Below the pieces are notes generated by a model that was given only the letters and a program-made list of their open reading frames with translations, had not been told where the DNA came from and did no database searches. From contig JAFGBW010000208.1 of assembly GCA_016932965.1 (NCBI GenBank), positions 1 through 10,222 of the forward strand: DNA of 10,222 bases, written 5' to 3'. A program made the translations under genes and the position numbers. Shown here piece by piece: positions 1-7,374 of this stretch. Source of the DNA: Candidatus Auribacterota bacterium. Its GTDB lineage: Bacteria; Auribacterota; JAFGBW01. Positions within the stretch are counted from its first letter, which is position 1, and each line of letters starts with the position of its first letter.

Positions 1-86
1 ATTCCCGGTTCATCTTATTTGATCGACAGGAGGGGGAATACATTTCTGTCTTTCGAATAATTCATCCATCATCGAGGATCATATGA
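1..86 (+). CDS. 3' end of an upstream gene, reading frame unresolved
   Basis: The left edge cuts into a gene whose frame I cannot fix. One open frame runs from base 1 to a TAA at 58-60; its short peptide contains PGSS and RGNTF, a faint echo of the MurD C-terminal region. Another runs from base 3 to a TGA at 84-86 that overlaps the murG start as ATGA, a junction type used elsewhere in this window. By synteny murD or ftsW would be expected just before murG, but neither tail can be recognised with confidence from fewer than 30 residues. The coordinates cover both options. Confidence 0.3.
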   Translation, partial: SRFILFDRQEGEYISVFRIIHPSSRII

Positions 87-1210
87 ATGGCAGGGATACA
101 AAACACTTTATCATCATCTCATGCGGAGGCACAGGAGGGCATCTTGCGCCTGGAATAGCTGTGGGAGAACAATTAGCGCAACGAGGGTTAGGTGTGATTT
201 ATCTGATCAATGATAAGGCCGTGGCTTCCCATTTCATGGCAACGCCGGGTTATGAATTCAGGGCCCTTCCGGAAATCAAATATCGGAAGATATGGAGTAT
301 TTGTGCGTGGAGTGTGTTAGCTGAAATGTTGAAGAGTATTCAGGGTATTTTGAAATTATATTTTGGGTATCGGATTGTTCATGTTTTGTCTGCAGGAGGA
401 GGGGCCGGGATACTTCCAGTTTTGATTTATCGTTTACTGGGCGTTCCTGTCAGTCTTTTAGAACAAAACGCCGTCATGGGACAGGCCAACCGTTTTCTAA
501 TGAAATTCGCCAGGAAGGTCTATCTCACTTTCCCATGCGTCAACGTTGGGGCAAGTCCGAAAATGAAATTAACCGGGAATCCTGTTAGGGGATCGTTGGA
601 TTCCCCGGTTCTTTCAAAAAAGGAAGCATGCCAAAGGTTGAATCTGAAAGAGGATAGGTTTACCTTTTTAATCATGGGAGGGTCGCAGGGGGCAAAAAGA
701 TTGAATGAGTTTGCCTTGGCGATCATGGAAAAAATGACGGGAATCATAAAACAAGGTCAGGTCATTCATCTTGTCGGAAAATATTTACTGGAGGAATGCA
801 GAAACCTGTATAGGAAATTGAATATCCCTTTTTATTGCGAAGAATTTTGTCAGGATATGCTCCCTGTTTATACCTTGGCTGATTTTGCCATCTCCAGAGC
901 AGGAGGAGGGGGAATTGCTGAACTTCTTATTTTTAATATTCCTTCTGTTTTTGTGCCATTTCCTTACGCCACGGAGGAGCACCAGCATGTTAACGCTCAA
1001 TGGGTGGAAAAAAACGGCTGCGGATGGATGATGGAGGAAAAAGAGTTATTCAGTGAGGCTGGCACTGAACGCTTGTCAGGACTTTTGAATGATTCCGTTG
1101 CCCAACTGGAATGCAAAAAAAGGCAAAAACAACATGCGCGTCCTGGAGCGGCAAGGGAAGTGGCTGAAGGCATATTGGAAGAGGTCGATAAAAGGGGAAT
1201 GCAGGGCTGA
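83..1210 (+). CDS. murG: UDP-GlcNAc:undecaprenyl-pyrophosphoryl-MurNAc-pentapeptide GlcNAc transferase (MurG)
   Basis: MurG transfers GlcNAc from UDP-GlcNAc to lipid I, giving lipid II, on the inner face of the cytoplasmic membrane. The 375-residue product has the usual family length and GT-B layout. The N-terminal glycine-rich loop GGTGGHLAPG is at residues 15-24, with the family histidine at 20. An EQN motif is at 127-129, GNPVR at 165-169, GGSQGAKRLNE at 199-209, and the UDP-GlcNAc pocket spans about 271-304 with E280, Q301 and N304 in the expected places. Some loops are atypical: GGGAG replaces the common GGYVSGP (105 onward), L precedes EQN where H is usual, and SRAGGGG replaces SRAGAxT. 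A GAGGA ribosome site at 74-78 supports the ATG at 83. A 45-nt gap separates it from murC. The assignment is firm. Confidence 0.95.
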   Translation: MNGRDTKHFIIISCGGTGGHLAPGIAVGEQLAQRGLGVIYLINDKAVASHFMATPGYEFRALPEIKYRKIWSICAWSVLAEMLKSIQGILKLYFGYRIVHVLSAGGGAGILPVLIYRLLGVPVSLLEQNAVMGQANRFLMKFARKVYLTFPCVNVGASPKMKLTGNPVRGSLDSPVLSKKEACQRLNLKEDRFTFLIMGGSQGAKRLNEFALAIMEKMTGIIKQGQVIHLVGKYLLEECRNLYRKLNIPFYCEEFCQDMLPVYTLADFAISRAGGGGIAELLIFNIPSVFVPFPYATEEHQHVNAQWVEKNGCGWMMEEKELFSEAGTERLSGLLNDSVAQLECKKRQKQHARPGAAREVAEGILEEVDKRGMQG

Positions 1211-1255
1211 ATAATCACTCATTCAGTCAATAAGATAGAGAGGACAGATTCACAT

Positions 1256-2602
1256 ATGGTAAAGGGGAAAAAGATATTACTGATGGGAATTGGCGGGATT
1301 GGTGTTTCTGCACTGGCCCGGCTTTACCTCAACAGAGGTGCTCTGATCACGGGTTGTGATGCGCAGGGAACAACGAAACTTGAGAATTTGAAAGCAGATG
1401 GTGTACGGATCATTGATGAAGGAGAAATCAGGGTATGTGACTACGATTGGATTATTCATACCAATGCCATATCTTCTTCCCATCCAATTCTCTTGGAGGC
1501 TCAGCGAAACGGAATTCTGGTTTCAAAGAGAGGTGAGGCCCTTTCAGTGCTTTTGTCTGATGGTTCGTCCATTGGTGTCACAGGCAGTCATGGGAAGACG
1601 ACAACGACTTTCATGATCGGAACACTTCTTACTTCAGCAGGTTTGTCACCTTGTATTTACGGAGGGGGAGTGGATATGAATCAGAAAACCAATTTTATTC
1701 CCGGCAACGGTTCATGGCTGGTCGCAGAAATGGATGAAAGCGACAGGACTTTTGTCAAAGCATGCCCTCAAATCACGGTGATAACCAACTTAGAGCATGA
1801 ACATGTGAATGAATATCCCACGTTTGAGAGCCAGATTCAGGTTTTCAGAGACTATTTGAGATGTCAAAAGCCGGAATCAATTCTGATTGTGAATGGAGAC
1901 GATCCGGTGCTGAATGAATTGGCAGAAAAGAATTTTAAAGGAAAAAGAATGATCCGATGCGGCAAGAAAAAAGAAAATGACTATCAATGGCTGGAAATGC
2001 GGGAGGAAAGAGATGGTCTCACAGTTCGTATGCGGACTCCTGAAGGGGAATGGATCTGCAGAACATTTCAATACGGCAGGCATAACGTCTATAACATGAC
2101 GCTCGCCGCGGCCTGTGCCCATATCACAGGAATTAACGGGGAAAAGATTGAAAAGGGGTTCATGCAGTTCAAAGGTGTTAAAAGAAGAATGGAAAAAATA
2201 AAGGATCTGCCCCAGGGGGGGAAGCTGATCACGGATTATGGTCATCATCCGACTGAAATCAAGGCTGTACTCATGACTCTCCGGAACCAGGTACAGACGG
2301 GTGAAAGAATGGTGGCGGTATTTGAAGCACATCGGATGAGCCGGCTGATGTCGTTTTTGGACAACTTCGCGGAGGTGTTGAGCATGGCGGATGAAGTGAT
2401 TTTAGCTGATATTCATACAGCGGGTGAGAAGGGGGATCCAGAGCCCATATTAGATGATTTGAGGAAAAAAATTGGAACAGACAAATGCTTCCGTGTGAAA
2501 ACAGACAAGATCCCCTCCTATATTGAATCCTATTATCAGAAAGAAACAGTGGTGTTATTAACCGCTGGTGACCTGGATTCCTTGGTGAGGGAAGAATCAT
2601 GA
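1256..2602 (+). CDS. murC: UDP-N-acetylmuramate--L-alanine ligase (MurC)
   Basis: MurC is the cytoplasmic ATP-dependent ligase that adds L-alanine to UDP-MurNAc, the first peptide-stem step. The 448-residue product shows the three Mur ligase domains. The N-terminal Rossmann-like loop GIGGIGVSALA is at 11-21. The ATP loop VTGSHGKTTTT is at 108-118, followed by EMDESDRTF at 158-166 and TNLEHEH at 177-183. GRHNVYN at 274-280 and FKGVKRRME at 305-313 lead into the C-terminal domain with DYGHHPTE at 327-334. FEAHRMSRL (356-364) and TAGDLDSL (436-443) stand where FQPHRYSRT and GAGDI are more usual. It is at the short end of the family. GAGAGGA-like bases at 1238-1244 precede the ATG with a rather long spacing. 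Its TGA overlaps the murB ATG by four bases, so the two are probably translationally coupled. Mpl is a less likely alternative given the dcw context. Confidence 0.95.
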   Translation: MVKGKKILLMGIGGIGVSALARLYLNRGALITGCDAQGTTKLENLKADGVRIIDEGEIRVCDYDWIIHTNAISSSHPILLEAQRNGILVSKRGEALSVLLSDGSSIGVTGSHGKTTTTFMIGTLLTSAGLSPCIYGGGVDMNQKTNFIPGNGSWLVAEMDESDRTFVKACPQITVITNLEHEHVNEYPTFESQIQVFRDYLRCQKPESILIVNGDDPVLNELAEKNFKGKRMIRCGKKKENDYQWLEMREERDGLTVRMRTPEGEWICRTFQYGRHNVYNMTLAAACAHITGINGEKIEKGFMQFKGVKRRMEKIKDLPQGGKLITDYGHHPTEIKAVLMTLRNQVQTGERMVAVFEAHRMSRLMSFLDNFAEVLSMADEVILADIHTAGEKGDPEPILDDLRKKIGTDKCFRVKTDKIPSYIESYYQKETVVLLTAGDLDSLVREES

Positions 2603-3522
2603 GTCACCCCTTTCATTCCATTCGTTCCTGTCTTAAGGAAAAAGTGTTGATGAAATCTTATGTTTTTTTTCGAACCGGAGGCCGTGCTGACTATCTTTTC
2701 GAGCCGGATTCGGCGGATTTATTGAAGGAAGGTTTGACTCTATTTAAACAAGCAGCTCTTCCGGTTTTTATGTTAGGCGCCGGCGCCAAGGTGCTGGTTC
2801 ATGATGACGGTTTTCGTGGAGTCGTGATTCGTCTTAGAAAGGGAGCTTTTGCGCACATGGATAAAAGAAACGATCTGGTTTATGAATGCGGCTCCGGTGT
2901 AATGGGGGCAGATCTGGCACAACTGGCCTGCAGGGAAGGAGTTCAGGGATTCGAATTTTTATGCGGGTTCCCTTCCAGTCTGGGGGGAGCGATTCATGGA
3001 AATTCCGGAACCAAGGATGGTACGATCGGCCCCCTGTTAGAAAATATGATGACGATCTCTCCGGCAACAGGAGAGGAAAAAAGATGGGATAAAAAGGAAA
3101 TGGATTGGAAGTACCGTTCTTTTCCTGCGCTGAAAGATTCGATTATTCTGTCTGCTGTATTGCGCGGCATGAAAGGAGACACAAAGACGATTGCTGATAA
3201 AATGGAATCCATCCGTCTGGAAAGGGGGAAGAATGAGCCAAAAGGATTTTCCTGCGGTTCGATTTTTAAAAATGCTGCAACCATCAAAGCTTGGGAAGTC
3301 ATTGACCAGCTTGGCTATCGCGGGTACGGCATAGGAGGAGCCCAGGTTTCTTTTGAACATCCTAACTGGATTGTCAATAAAGGGAGGGCAACATCAAAGA
3401 ATATTTGGGATTTGATCTGTTTGATTCGGACCAAGGCAAAGGAGAAATTCGATGTAACGTTAGAGTTGGAACTGAATCTGCTGGGAGATTTTATGAAAAA
3501 TTCGACTGGATTGGATACATGA
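2599..3522 (+). CDS. murB: UDP-N-acetylenolpyruvoylglucosamine reductase (MurB)
   Basis: MurB is the FAD-dependent enzyme that reduces UDP-GlcNAc-enolpyruvate to UDP-MurNAc with NADPH. At 307 residues it fits the shorter type II form. Visible landmarks are TGGRADYLFEP at 26-36, the FAD-binding loop LGAGAKVLVHDDG at 59-71, and the second FAD segment near 122-145 (GFPSSLGGAIHGNSG). YR is at 172-173, SCGSIFKN at 218-225 with the catalytic serine at 221, GYGIGGAQVS at 242-251 and IVNKG at 258-262. E291 in LELELNLLG aligns with the catalytic C-terminal glutamate. The flavin loop has GAK where GSN is usual, and the 122-145 segment departs from the common GIPGTVGGA-NAG pattern. GAGGGAAG at 2587-2594 is a good ribosome site six to seven bases before the ATG. 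No ddl follows. Confidence 0.93.
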   Translation: MSHPFHSIRSCLKEKVLMKSYVFFRTGGRADYLFEPDSADLLKEGLTLFKQAALPVFMLGAGAKVLVHDDGFRGVVIRLRKGAFAHMDKRNDLVYECGSGVMGADLAQLACREGVQGFEFLCGFPSSLGGAIHGNSGTKDGTIGPLLENMMTISPATGEEKRWDKKEMDWKYRSFPALKDSIILSAVLRGMKGDTKTIADKMESIRLERGKNEPKGFSCGSIFKNAATIKAWEVIDQLGYRGYGIGGAQVSFEHPNWIVNKGRATSKNIWDLICLIRTKAKEKFDVTLELELNLLGDFMKNSTGLDT

Positions 3523-3525
3523 TAG

Positions 3526-3557
3526 AAAGTGAGAAAAAATCTTTTTTTTCTCATTTT
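3526..3557 (+). terminator. A/T-rich hairpin between murB and ftsQ, possible attenuator
   Basis: A perfect 10-bp inverted repeat has arms 3530-3539 (TGAGAAAAAA) and 3544-3553 (TTTTTTCTCA) with a TCTT loop. It extends to about 14 pairs in RNA if one G-U pair is allowed (3526-3539 with 3544-3557). It starts four bases after the murB stop. The stem is nearly all A-U and no further U-run follows, so it is a poor intrinsic terminator. Partial attenuation, mRNA processing or mere DNA curvature are alternatives. Confidence 0.35.
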
Positions 3558-3560
3558 AAA

Positions 3561-3569
3561 TGTTATACT
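3561..3569 (+). promoter_or_regulatory. Candidate extended -10 promoter ahead of ftsQ
   Basis: TGT followed by TATACT at 3564-3569 matches the extended -10 form TGnTATAAT with one mismatch in the hexamer. No good -35 lies at 16-18 bp; that region is the T-run of the preceding hairpin, although extended -10 promoters can work without one. Transcription would begin near 3576, leaving about 20 nt before the ftsQ ATG at 3595. This would allow ftsQAZ and the receiver gene to be expressed apart from mur genes. Support is by motif only. Confidence 0.35.
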
Positions 3570-3594
3570 TCGAAAGAATTGAGAAGATGGAAAA

Positions 3595-4479
3595 ATGCTT
3601 GAACTGAAAACAGCCTTATCGGAGAAACGGAACCGTTTCCGGGCGCGAAGCAGGGACTGGTATCATATCAAGAATGTGGATATCGCATCCAAGATGCTTT
3701 CGAACAAGGAGTCCCGTCTGGATCAATGCTTGGCTTTTTTCTGGAAAGGCATTTTTTGGATAGAGCAGTTGTTTTTGATCGCGGCCTATACGGTTGTTTT
3801 TTATGGAGTGGAAATTTTTTGTGAAAACGTCTTTGCCCAAACTCTTCAGGAACGCTGCTTTTCCATTCAGAAGATTACGATCGATCATATCCTTCTCGTT
3901 AAGGAGGAAGAGATCATGGAGGCCATTCAGCTGAGAACGGATGCTGACATCATCACGTGTGATCTGGATGAAATGCGCCGGAAAATCGAAAAGATTCCTA
4001 ACGTACGGGAAGCGATTGTAAAAAGAGTTTTCCCGGGAAAATTGGAGATTGATGTCCATGAACGGATTCCGGTTTTCAGGATGTCGATGCCGGAGTGTCT
4101 GATCGACGAAGAGGGGAAGGAAGTTCAGTTGGAGAATGGTTATCATATTTATCGGCATCTGCCCGTGTTGGGCGGTTTCTCTATAAACCGTATGAGGGAG
4201 ATACCATTAAAAAATATTAAGAGATACAAGGAGGTACTGAAATTGATTAAAGCATTCACGCAGAAATTCAGGGGCGTGCCCTTGGAAGTCAAGAAAGTGA
4301 TAAGCGGTGAGGAATGGGTGGATTTTTTCATGCCAAACGGCACCCGCATTCGTTTTCCGGCTGAAAATGCCGAAGAAAAATTTGATCGTTTTTCTTTGGT
4401 ATGGAAGGACATGGCCAAGAAAAAAAGAACGGCTAATACGATTGATCTTCAATTCAAAGATGTGGTGGTATCGATTTAA
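3595..4479 (+). CDS. ftsQ: Cell division protein FtsQ
   Basis: FtsQ is a single-pass inner-membrane divisome protein that recruits FtsB/FtsL through its periplasmic domain. The 294-residue product has a long basic cytoplasmic tail (about 1-50), one hydrophobic segment at about 53-76, and then a POTRA-like domain at about 90-158. That domain holds the pattern usual in the family: an I-x-V/I start, DLDEMRRKIEKIPNVREAIV at 123-142 and VFPGKLEIDVHER at 145-157. The beta domain follows (about 165-290) with DEEGKEV at 171-177 and LPVLGG at 189-194. An in-frame TGA at 3580-3582 leaves no earlier start, which fixes the ATG at 3595; the ribosome site is weak (AAGATGG). It ends with a TAA directly joined to the ftsA ATG. 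Sequence conservation in this family is low, so the call rests on architecture plus position before ftsA. Confidence 0.88.
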   Translation: MLELKTALSEKRNRFRARSRDWYHIKNVDIASKMLSNKESRLDQCLAFFWKGIFWIEQLFLIAAYTVVFYGVEIFCENVFAQTLQERCFSIQKITIDHILLVKEEEIMEAIQLRTDADIITCDLDEMRRKIEKIPNVREAIVKRVFPGKLEIDVHERIPVFRMSMPECLIDEEGKEVQLENGYHIYRHLPVLGGFSINRMREIPLKNIKRYKEVLKLIKAFTQKFRGVPLEVKKVISGEEWVDFFMPNGTRIRFPAENAEEKFDRFSLVWKDMAKKKRTANTIDLQFKDVVVSI

Positions 4480-5718
4480 ATGGTGAAAGAAGGGGAAGAA
4501 ATCATAGTGGGCCTTGATATCGGCACAACGAAAGTTTGTGCCATGGTCGGCTTGAAAAGACCGTCTGTTGAGACATTGGAACTCATCGGTGTGGGCACGG
4601 TTCCGTCCAAAGGTATTAAAAAAGGAGGCATCGTGGATATGGAGAGCGCCACGGAATCAGTGTTGGCGGCCATCGAGATAGCTGAACAGACAGCGGATGT
4701 CGAGATCAATAATGTTTTTGTGAATGTGGATGGCAGTCATATCAGAGGAATCAACTCCTATGGTACCACAGCCATTACGCATCCCCGTTTTGAGATCACA
4801 GAAGAAGATATTGAAAAGACGATTGCTTCAGCCAAGGCAGTCTCCATTCCCATGGAAAGGATGGTATTGCATGTGTTGCCGCATGAATACACGGTGGATG
4901 GACAGAGCGGGATTCGTAACCCCAGAGGCATGAGCGGAGTTAAATTGGAGGTGGGAGTTCACATTGTCACGGCCATGATTTCCTCGGTGCAGAATATTTT
5001 AAAATCGCTTCATCAGGCCGATCTGGAATGCGAAGATCTGGTCCTGACACCGTTGGCCTCAGCAGAGGGGATTTTATCCCAGGAAGAGAAGGAAATGGGT
5101 GTGGTTTTGATCGATATAGGGGGAGGGACCTCTGATACGATTGTATATACGGATGGAATGGTGAAATTCACGGATGTATTGGGTTCAGGCGGATATCAGG
5201 TGACTAATGATGTCGCTTCGGCTCTCGGCATTCCGTTGAATAAGGCGGAAGAAATCAAGAAGAATCAGGGCTGCGCGATCCGGTCGGTTCTGGGAATCGC
5301 CGATGAATTTGAAGTGCCCGGAGTTTTGGGGCGCCCTGCGCGGCGGATGGCTTCCCGTGATTTGGCTTCCATTATCGAGGTCCGGGTTGAGGAAATGCTG
5401 ATGATCATCAGAAAGAAGATCGAAGCTGCCGCCTTGAGCGAGAAAATCGGTTCCGGTGTTGTTTTGACAGGAGGCACGTCACTTCTTAAAAATATAGATA
5501 AATTGGCGACCCGTGTTTTCAATGTGCCTGTCCAGATTGGGAAACTCAAGGGGATTACGGGATTGAATCCTTCGTTGGATTCCCCTGTTTATGCCACGTC
5601 CCTTGGATTGCTTGAGTTTGGCCTGCAAATGAGAAGAAAAAACAAGCCGGTCGTTAATAGAAAAAAGAGAATGAAGGAATTCACCGATTGGATAAAAAGT
5701 TTTTTCAGAAAAGGATGA
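4480..5718 (+). CDS. ftsA: Cell division protein FtsA
   Basis: FtsA is the actin-fold ATPase that ties FtsZ filaments to the inner membrane and recruits later divisome proteins. The 412-residue product has the phosphate-1 motif GLDIGTTKVC at 11-20, a 1C domain at about 85-165, the phosphate-2 motif LIDIGGGTSDT at 210-220 and the adenosine motif VVLTGGTSLL at 327-336. A variable basic linker (about 385-400) leads to a C-terminal amphipathic helix, FTDWIKSFFRKG at 401-412, typical of the membrane-targeting sequence. The gene begins immediately after the ftsQ TAA, in the same frame, with only a weak GGTGG upstream, so translation probably depends on ribosomes finishing ftsQ. A 64-nt A/T-rich gap follows before ftsZ. 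All expected nucleotide-binding elements are present. Confidence 0.96.
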   Translation: MVKEGEEIIVGLDIGTTKVCAMVGLKRPSVETLELIGVGTVPSKGIKKGGIVDMESATESVLAAIEIAEQTADVEINNVFVNVDGSHIRGINSYGTTAITHPRFEITEEDIEKTIASAKAVSIPMERMVLHVLPHEYTVDGQSGIRNPRGMSGVKLEVGVHIVTAMISSVQNILKSLHQADLECEDLVLTPLASAEGILSQEEKEMGVVLIDIGGGTSDTIVYTDGMVKFTDVLGSGGYQVTNDVASALGIPLNKAEEIKKNQGCAIRSVLGIADEFEVPGVLGRPARRMASRDLASIIEVRVEEMLMIIRKKIEAAALSEKIGSGVVLTGGTSLLKNIDKLATRVFNVPVQIGKLKGITGLNPSLDSPVYATSLGLLEFGLQMRRKNKPVVNRKKRMKEFTDWIKSFFRKG

Positions 5719-5770
5719 TACAACTGAATTGAGAATAAAAAGATAGATCAATTAAACCTATTTATTATAA

Positions 5771-5776
5771 AAGGAG
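5771..5776 (+). promoter_or_regulatory. Strong ribosome binding site of ftsZ
   Basis: AAGGAG lies six bases before the ATG at 5783 and is the best Shine-Dalgarno site in the division genes. It fits the high protein level normally needed for FtsZ. Two more ATG codons follow within the first four codons, but the spacing favours the first. The A/T-rich bases 5719-5770 could hold a separate ftsZ promoter, but I see no convincing -35/-10 pair. Confidence 0.75.
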
Positions 5777-5782
5777 ATTCGT

Positions 5783-6967
5783 ATGGGGATGATGCTGTTT
5801 GATACAAAGAAAGGATTATTTCAGGTGAGGATCAAGGTATTGGGAATAGGCGGAGGGGGCTGCAATGCCGTGGATACAATGGTGAGGATGCAGATGCAGA
5901 AAGTTGCTTTTGCAGCGGTGAATACGGATATCCAGAGTTTGGGCCGGTGCGCGGCCGAGGAGAAAATTCAGATTGGGGAGCTTGCCACGAGCGGTTTGGG
6001 AGCAGGCGCCAATCCTTCCATCGGGCGTCAGGCAGCTGAGGAAAGTCTGGATAGAATTCAGGATTCCCTTCAGAATACGGATATATGCATCATCACGGCC
6101 GGAATGGGCGGTGGAACCGGGACCGGGGCTGCGCCGGTTATAGCTCAGGCGGCGCGTCAGATGGGGAAACTGGTGATTGCTTTTGTCACGACACCTTTTG
6201 AGTTTGAGGGACGGCAGAGAACAAGAAACGCATTGGCCGGATTGGACGAATTGAGAAGTCATGTCCATACCCTGATCGTTATCCCTAATGAAAAACTTTA
6301 CGCCATGATCACGGAGGACACTTCCCTTCTGGATGCTTTTAAAAAAGTGGATTTTCTATTGATGGAGGCTGTGAAGTCTTTAACCAGAATGATCTTGGAA
6401 CCAGGGCTCATTAATCTGGATTACGCGGATGTCCGTTCCGTCATGTCAATCCCAGGCCCTTCACTGATTTCATTCGGGGAGGGAATGGGGGTACACAGGG
6501 CCGTCAATGCAGTGGACGCGGCTTTATCAAATATTCTGGCTGAATCCAGAAAATTAAAGGGGGCCAAGGGGCTTTTGGTGAATGTCGTGGGTGGTGTGGA
6601 TTTGACCCTTCATGAAGTGACTCGCTGTATCAGGAAACTGCAGACCACAATTCATGATGATGCGAACATCATTTTCGGAGCCAACATTGATGCTTCCGTC
6701 GGGGATAAGGTGATGATCACGCTGATTGCCACCGGTATTGAGGAAAGCGTGGACGATACCTCCCGCATTATGGCGCCATATCATCAGGCTCCAAAAGAGA
6801 CTGAATCAAAAGCAGAATCGTTGCGTTTGCATCCTCATCCTCCTGGAGACGGCAGCGCTCTTTTTGAAGGCCCTTTTCAGTCTTCCAATGAGGAGGATTT
6901 GGATATCCCGGCCTATTTAAGAAGAAACAAGAAGTATTTAGGAATTCCGTCCAGAGAAATTGAATAA
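5783..6967 (+). CDS. ftsZ: Cell division GTPase FtsZ
   Basis: FtsZ is the tubulin homologue that polymerises with GTP into the cytokinetic ring. The 394-residue product has the N-terminal nucleotide loop GIGGGGCNAV at 21-30, VNTD at 46-49, and the tubulin signature GGGTGTG at 109-115. TPFEFEGRQR is at 137-146, and the T7 synergy loop NLDYADV is at 211-217 with catalytic D216. The C-terminal subdomain ends near 320. A short linker of about 50 residues leads to the conserved tail DLDIPAYLRR at 372-381, which would bind FtsA. Unusually, about 12 further residues, basic at first, follow that tail peptide. The assignment is firm. The TAA at 6965-6967 abuts the ATG of the receiver gene in the same frame. 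Confidence 0.98.
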   Translation: MGMMLFDTKKGLFQVRIKVLGIGGGGCNAVDTMVRMQMQKVAFAAVNTDIQSLGRCAAEEKIQIGELATSGLGAGANPSIGRQAAEESLDRIQDSLQNTDICIITAGMGGGTGTGAAPVIAQAARQMGKLVIAFVTTPFEFEGRQRTRNALAGLDELRSHVHTLIVIPNEKLYAMITEDTSLLDAFKKVDFLLMEAVKSLTRMILEPGLINLDYADVRSVMSIPGPSLISFGEGMGVHRAVNAVDAALSNILAESRKLKGAKGLLVNVVGGVDLTLHEVTRCIRKLQTTIHDDANIIFGANIDASVGDKVMITLIATGIEESVDDTSRIMAPYHQAPKETESKAESLRLHPHPPGDGSALFEGPFQSSNEEDLDIPAYLRRNKKYLGIPSREIE

Positions 6968-7366
6968 ATGCCAGAAACCAGACAAATCTTGATTGTGGAT
7001 GATGATGAATTCCTGCGGAAGTTGCTGCAGATGAATCTGAAGCAGAAACTTAAAAATTGTTCCGTTTTAATGGCTGAGAGTGGAGAGACCGGTATAATGA
7101 AACTGGAAGAAAAAGGAATACATGTCGACTTGATCCTGGTGGATTTGATCATGACAGGGATGAATGGTTTTCAATTCATCTCCAGAGTGAGGGAAAATCC
7201 CAAGTTCAAGAATACTCCCATACTGGTCATGACAGCCAGGAGCTGTAATGAGGATGTCAACGAGGCCATGGCTCTTGGCGCAAAAGATGTTTTAATCAAG
7301 CCATTTGTTCCGGAAGAGCTGATTCGCAGGATCGAACAATGGCTGTGTTTGGATAAGCCTGAATAA
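6968..7366 (+). CDS. Single-domain response regulator (CheY/DivK-like receiver)
   Basis: The product is a 132-residue stand-alone receiver domain, a phosphorylation switch without a DNA-binding or enzymatic output domain. Key residues are all present: the acidic cluster DDD at 11-13, the phospho-acceptor D59 in LVDLIMTGMNG, T89 in VMTA and K111 in the KPF triad. It should therefore act by protein contact, as CheY and DivK do. No histidine kinase is visible in the window. It starts at the base after the ftsZ stop, in the same frame and without a clear ribosome site, so its expression is probably coupled to ftsZ. This placement suggests, but does not show, a role in division control. The family call is firm; the partner and function are unknown. 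Confidence 0.92.
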   Translation: MPETRQILIVDDDEFLRKLLQMNLKQKLKNCSVLMAESGETGIMKLEEKGIHVDLILVDLIMTGMNGFQFISRVRENPKFKNTPILVMTARSCNEDVNEAMALGAKDVLIKPFVPEELIRRIEQWLCLDKPE

Positions 7367-7374
7367 AGGATGAC

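Noticed and set aside
1877-2332. A 151-codon - strand ORF.
   Set aside because: It lies inside murC, whose motifs continue through this stretch; the opposing product has no coherent features.
3530-3553. The murB-ftsQ hairpin as a strong intrinsic terminator.
   Set aside because: The stem is nearly all A-U and no separate U-run follows; it is kept only as a weak attenuator candidate.
3616-4158. A 180-codon - strand ORF.
   Set aside because: It lies wholly inside ftsQ in an opposing frame, has no family motif and has no ribosome site that I could see. It is a shadow ORF.
5719-5782. A possible separate ftsZ promoter in the A/T-rich gap (TTGAGA near 5729, TATTAT at 5763-5768).
   Set aside because: The spacing between these boxes is far too long, and a start after TATTAT would leave no room for the ribosome site.
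5816-6268. A 150-codon - strand ORF.
   Set aside because: It is opposite the highly conserved FtsZ nucleotide-binding region and has no recognisable domain.
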